A stretch of 27,068 bases of DNA from CALBPI01 sp038533155 (GTDB lineage: Bacteria; Pseudomonadota; Gammaproteobacteria; Steroidobacterales; Woeseiaceae). The stretch is taken from assembly GCA_038533155.1 (NCBI GenBank), contig JBCAZH010000041.1, positions 1 through 27,068 on the forward strand, written 5' to 3'. The translations under genes were made by a program, and so were the position numbers. The notes beneath the pieces are model-generated. The model saw only the letters and a program-made list of their open reading frames with translations. It was not told where the DNA came from and searched no databases. Position 1 is the first letter of the stretch; every line of letters starts with the position of its first letter. Below are positions 24,766-27,068 of this stretch, in pieces.

Positions 24766-26084
24766 ATGACTTCAAAAGACGCGCTATCGCCTGAGACCTG
24801 GCTCGCCAACGGTCTGCACGAGCACGATCCATCGACCGGCGCGGTCATGCCCGCCATCCATCCGTCGACCACGTTTGCCCGCTCGCCGGATTACGAACTG
24901 ATCAATGCCGATCACAGTTATGCGAGAGCGGAGAATCCCACCTTCCGACTGCCCGAGCGCATGATCGCGGCGCTTGAGGGTGCCGCGGACGCCCGCATTT
25001 TCGGCTCGGGCATGGCGGCTGCGAGTCTGATTTTCCAGACCTTGAGAACGGGTGATCACGTCGTCTTGCCAAACGAGATGTACTTCAATCTGCGCAATTG
25101 GGTGCAGGCGTTTGCAGCACGGTTTGCGATCGATGTCACGATGGTCCCGGCAGGTGATCTGGACGCGCTGGCGAACGCTGTGCGCGCTCGGCCGACGCAA
25201 CTTGTCTGGCTCGAGACCCCGAGCAACCCGTTGTTCAAAGTCACGTCGATTGCGGACGCGGCGGACATCTGCCATGCGGCGGGCGCGAGACTCGGTGTGG
25301 ATGGCACCGTTGCGACGCCGTATCACACGCAGTCGTTGTCGCTCGGGGCCGATATCGTGATGCACTCCACGACGAAGTCGTTGAACGGGCATAGCGATGT
25401 ACTCGGCGGTGCATTGGCGACACGCAAGGATGACGAGGCATGGCAGTTGCTGCTTGGCGAGCGTGAGAACTCGGGAGGACTGCCGGGGCCGATGGATGCG
25501 TGGTTGTTACAGCGCGGGCTGCGCACATTCTTTGTGCGCATGCAGAAATCGAGCGCGAACGCGATGCGCCTAGCTGAAGCGTTGTCGGCGCACCCATTGA
25601 TCGAGCGGGTGCATTATCCGGGGTTACCGAACCATCCGGGTCATGACATCTGCTGCCAGCAAATGACGCGAGGCTTTGGCTCACTACTATCGTTTGAGGT
25701 TACTGGCGGCGCGAAGATGGCGCTGGCGGTTGCCGCACACTGCCAGGTCATTACCCGCGCTACCTCGTTGGGTGGCGTTGAGTCGCTCATCGAACACCGC
25801 GCGTCGATCGAAGGTCCGGACTCTGGTGTGCCGGNNNNNNNNNNNNNNNNNNNNNNNNNNNNNNNNNNNNNNNNNNNNNNNNNNNNNNNNNNNNNNNNNN
25901 NNNNNNNNNNNNNNNNNNNNNNNNNNNNNNNNNNGAGTCGCTCATCGAACACCGCGCGTCGATCGAAGGTCCGGACTCTGGTGTGCCGGCGGGCTTACTA
26001 CGGGTATCGGTGGGTATCGAATCGCCGGACGATTTGCGCGATGATTTGGCCAACGCGTTGGAGCGCGCCGAGGCTGAGCAATGA
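24766..26084 (+). CDS. Cys/Met-metabolism PLP enzyme (cystathionine gamma-synthase/lyase-like), split by an assembly gap
   Basis: Trans-sulfuration family (PF01053). Seen: PSTTFARSP near the N-terminus, YARAENPTFRLPE, GSGMAA for PLP phosphate, ETPSNPLFKV, and the PLP lysine in HSTTKSLNGHSDVLGG, followed by ATSLGGVESLIEHR near the C-terminus. The coding sequence is interrupted by 100 Ns and a duplicated 55-nt segment. Removing one copy plus the Ns (155 nt) restores one frame of 387 aa, the normal family length, ending in LANALERAEAEQ. The real gene is thus probably intact. The ATG at 24766 fits the family N-terminus. Which reaction it runs (synthase, beta- or gamma-lyase) cannot be told. Its stop overlaps the next start (ATGA). 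Confidence 0.85.
25780..25834 (+). repeat. Left copy of 55-nt duplication at scaffold gap
   Basis: These 55 bases are identical to 25935-25989 on the other side of the Ns. Both encode the same protein segment (from ESLIEHR to SGVP). A contig-end overlap, not a biological repeat. Confidence 0.95.
25835..25934. other. Scaffold gap of exactly 100 N
   Basis: One hundred undetermined bases. The identical 55-nt flanks indicate that the two contigs overlap and that the true gap length is zero, or rather minus 55. Confidence 0.98.
25935..25989 (+). repeat. Right copy of 55-nt duplication at scaffold gap
   Basis: Exact copy of 25780-25834. After merging, the coding sequence continues as AGLLRVSVGIESPDDL, typical of the C-terminus of trans-sulfuration enzymes. 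Confidence 0.95.
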
Positions 26085-27068
26085 GACTGTATCCGGAAGT
26101 GACCCGTGAAATCGACGAAGGACCTGAAGGTCCAGAGATCGGTGCATTGTTCGATTTCGACGGCACCTTAATCGCCGGATTTTCGGTGTTTTCGTTTCTG
26201 CGCGAGCAGTTTCGCCAGCGCGAATTGACGCGCGAGCAAATCCTTAAATTTGCGGCAGCGGGTGTGGGTTACGGCGCTGGCAATCTCGGTTTTTCAGGGT
26301 TACTGGTCGCTAGTGCACTCTTGTTGAAGGATATGAGCGAAGCCCGCTTGCATGCGCTCGGCCAAGACACTTTCGAACGCCATATTGCTAAGGTCATCTA
26401 CCCCGAGGCACGCGGTCTGATCGAAGCGCACCAGGCGAAGGGGCACACGGTTGCGATCATTTCCTCGGCCACTCGCTACCAAGTCGAAGCCGCCGCCGCC
26501 GAGCTGGGTGTCGAGCATGTGCTGTGCAGCGAGCTTGAGGTCGTCGACGGGCGATTGACGGGTGAGATTATTCGACCGACGTGTTTCGGACCGGGCAAGG
26601 TCACCGCCGCGGAACGCCTCGCGGAGGAAACCGGCATCGATCTCGATCGCAGTTTCTTCTATTCGGACAGCACTGACGATTTGCCGCTGCTCGAACGCGT
26701 CGGATTGCCGCGACCCCTGAATCCGAACCCCAAACTGGTCGAGGTCGCCGAAGATCGCGGTTGGCCCGTGCGTCGCTTCGCCAGTCGCGGCCGTCCGAGG
26801 CCGACCGATCTCGTGCGCACCGTCGCGGCGACCGGCAGTATGGTCCCATCGTTCCTGGCTGGACTTCCGATCTGGGCGCTGACCGGCTCACGCAACGCGG
26901 GACAGAATTTTTCGATGTCGTTGTTCGCCGATGTGGCGAGCGCATTGATCGGATTGAATCTGGAGGTCACCGGCGAGCACAACCTATGGGTGAATCGCCC
27001 AGCGGTTTTCGTGTTCAATCACCAAAGCCAGGCAGATGTCGTCATTATGGCGCGGTTGTTGCGGCGCG
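26081..27068 (+). CDS. HAD-IB phosphatase / acylglycerol-phosphate acyltransferase (PlsC) fusion, 3' end cut by window edge
   Basis: 329 codons are visible and the frame is still open at the window end. The N-terminal HAD-IB phosphatase domain (about 20-230) has motif I DFDGT, motif II ISSATR, motif III Lys in GKVTAAERL and motif IV SDSTDDLP. A linker with a hydrophobic stretch (PSFLAGLPIWALTG) leads to the start of a PlsC domain: VTGEHNLWVNRPAVFVFNHQSQADVV contains the acyltransferase H-x4-D motif. Such fusions are thought to join phospholipid acylation and dephosphorylation at the membrane. The start overlaps the PLP-enzyme stop by 4 nt, so the two are probably cotranscribed. The remaining acyltransferase blocks lie outside the window. 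Confidence 0.9.
   Translation, partial: MRLYPEVTREIDEGPEGPEIGALFDFDGTLIAGFSVFSFLREQFRQRELTREQILKFAAAGVGYGAGNLGFSGLLVASALLLKDMSEARLHALGQDTFERHIAKVIYPEARGLIEAHQAKGHTVAIISSATRYQVEAAAAELGVEHVLCSELEVVDGRLTGEIIRPTCFGPGKVTAAERLAEETGIDLDRSFFYSDSTDDLPLLERVGLPRPLNPNPKLVEVAEDRGWPVRRFASRGRPRPTDLVRTVAATGSMVPSFLAGLPIWALTGSRNAGQNFSMSLFADVASALIGLNLEVTGEHNLWVNRPAVFVFNHQSQADVVIMARLLRR

Noticed and set aside
25676..26109. Plus-strand frames running through the N stretch, and an apparent frameshift of the PLP enzyme
   Set aside because: Products of the 100-N gap and duplicated contig ends; merging the overlap gives a single intact frame.

Overview
The window looks like part of a metagenome-assembled contig from a Gammaproteobacterium, probably marine and uncultured. 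The evidence is the gene order aroQ-accB-accC-prmA, the presence of azurins, Fur boxes of the enterobacterial/pseudomonad type, and moderately GC-rich coding sequence. A 100-N gap flanked by an exact 55-nt duplication shows a short-read scaffold. No rRNA, tRNA, CRISPR array, transposase, integrase or phage gene was seen.

Layout. (1) 1-3859, minus strand: a housekeeping operon aroQ-accB-accC-prmA-zinc-ribbon protein (3-dehydroquinase, acetyl-CoA carboxylase subunits, L11 methyltransferase). The last gene runs off the left edge in a (Glu-Pro)n microsatellite. (2) 4087-7857, plus: a large magnesium-chelatase H subunit (bchH type), alone, with no bchI, bchD or other pigment genes in view. (3) 7898-14512: a haem-uptake locus. 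A lipoprotein (probable DUF6607) is divergent from a haem-type TonB-dependent receptor across a Fur box. The receptor is followed by a haem ABC transporter (hmuTUV, overlapping genes) and a small IsdG/HmoA-like haem monooxygenase. (4) 14532-16726, minus: azurin, di-haem cytochrome (DUF1111 type) and an unknown membrane protein. (5) 16864-19689, plus: an unknown 149-aa protein, a 39-aa membrane peptide, a nitroreductase, a His-rich DUF2946-like protein and a Met-rich outer-membrane protein. Regions 4 and 5 diverge from a pair of Fur boxes, one of them a perfect consensus. (6) 19765-23616, minus: a second TonB-dependent receptor with its own Fur-like box, and a Fur-preceded pair made of a leucine-carboxyl-methyltransferase-like enzyme and a HugZ/DUF2470 haem-utilisation protein. 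(7) 23836-24660, plus: a lipoprotein azurin on a stalk of 11-residue repeats, ended by a strong terminator. (8) 24766 to the right edge: a Cys/Met-metabolism PLP enzyme, then a HAD-IB/PlsC acyltransferase fusion cut by the window end.

Reading. About 15 kb (7.9-24.7 kb) appears to be an iron-starvation island. Haem crosses the outer membrane through the receptor, is bound by HmuT, imported by HmuUV and opened by one or two oxygenases. Copper redox proteins (azurins) and a di-haem cytochrome are controlled from the same Fur sites. The most unusual points are the lone bchH beside the haem locus, Fur control of azurin, the repeat-stalked lipo-azurin, and several Fur-preceded genes of unknown function. 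Functional links between these genes are inferred from position and promoter motifs only.
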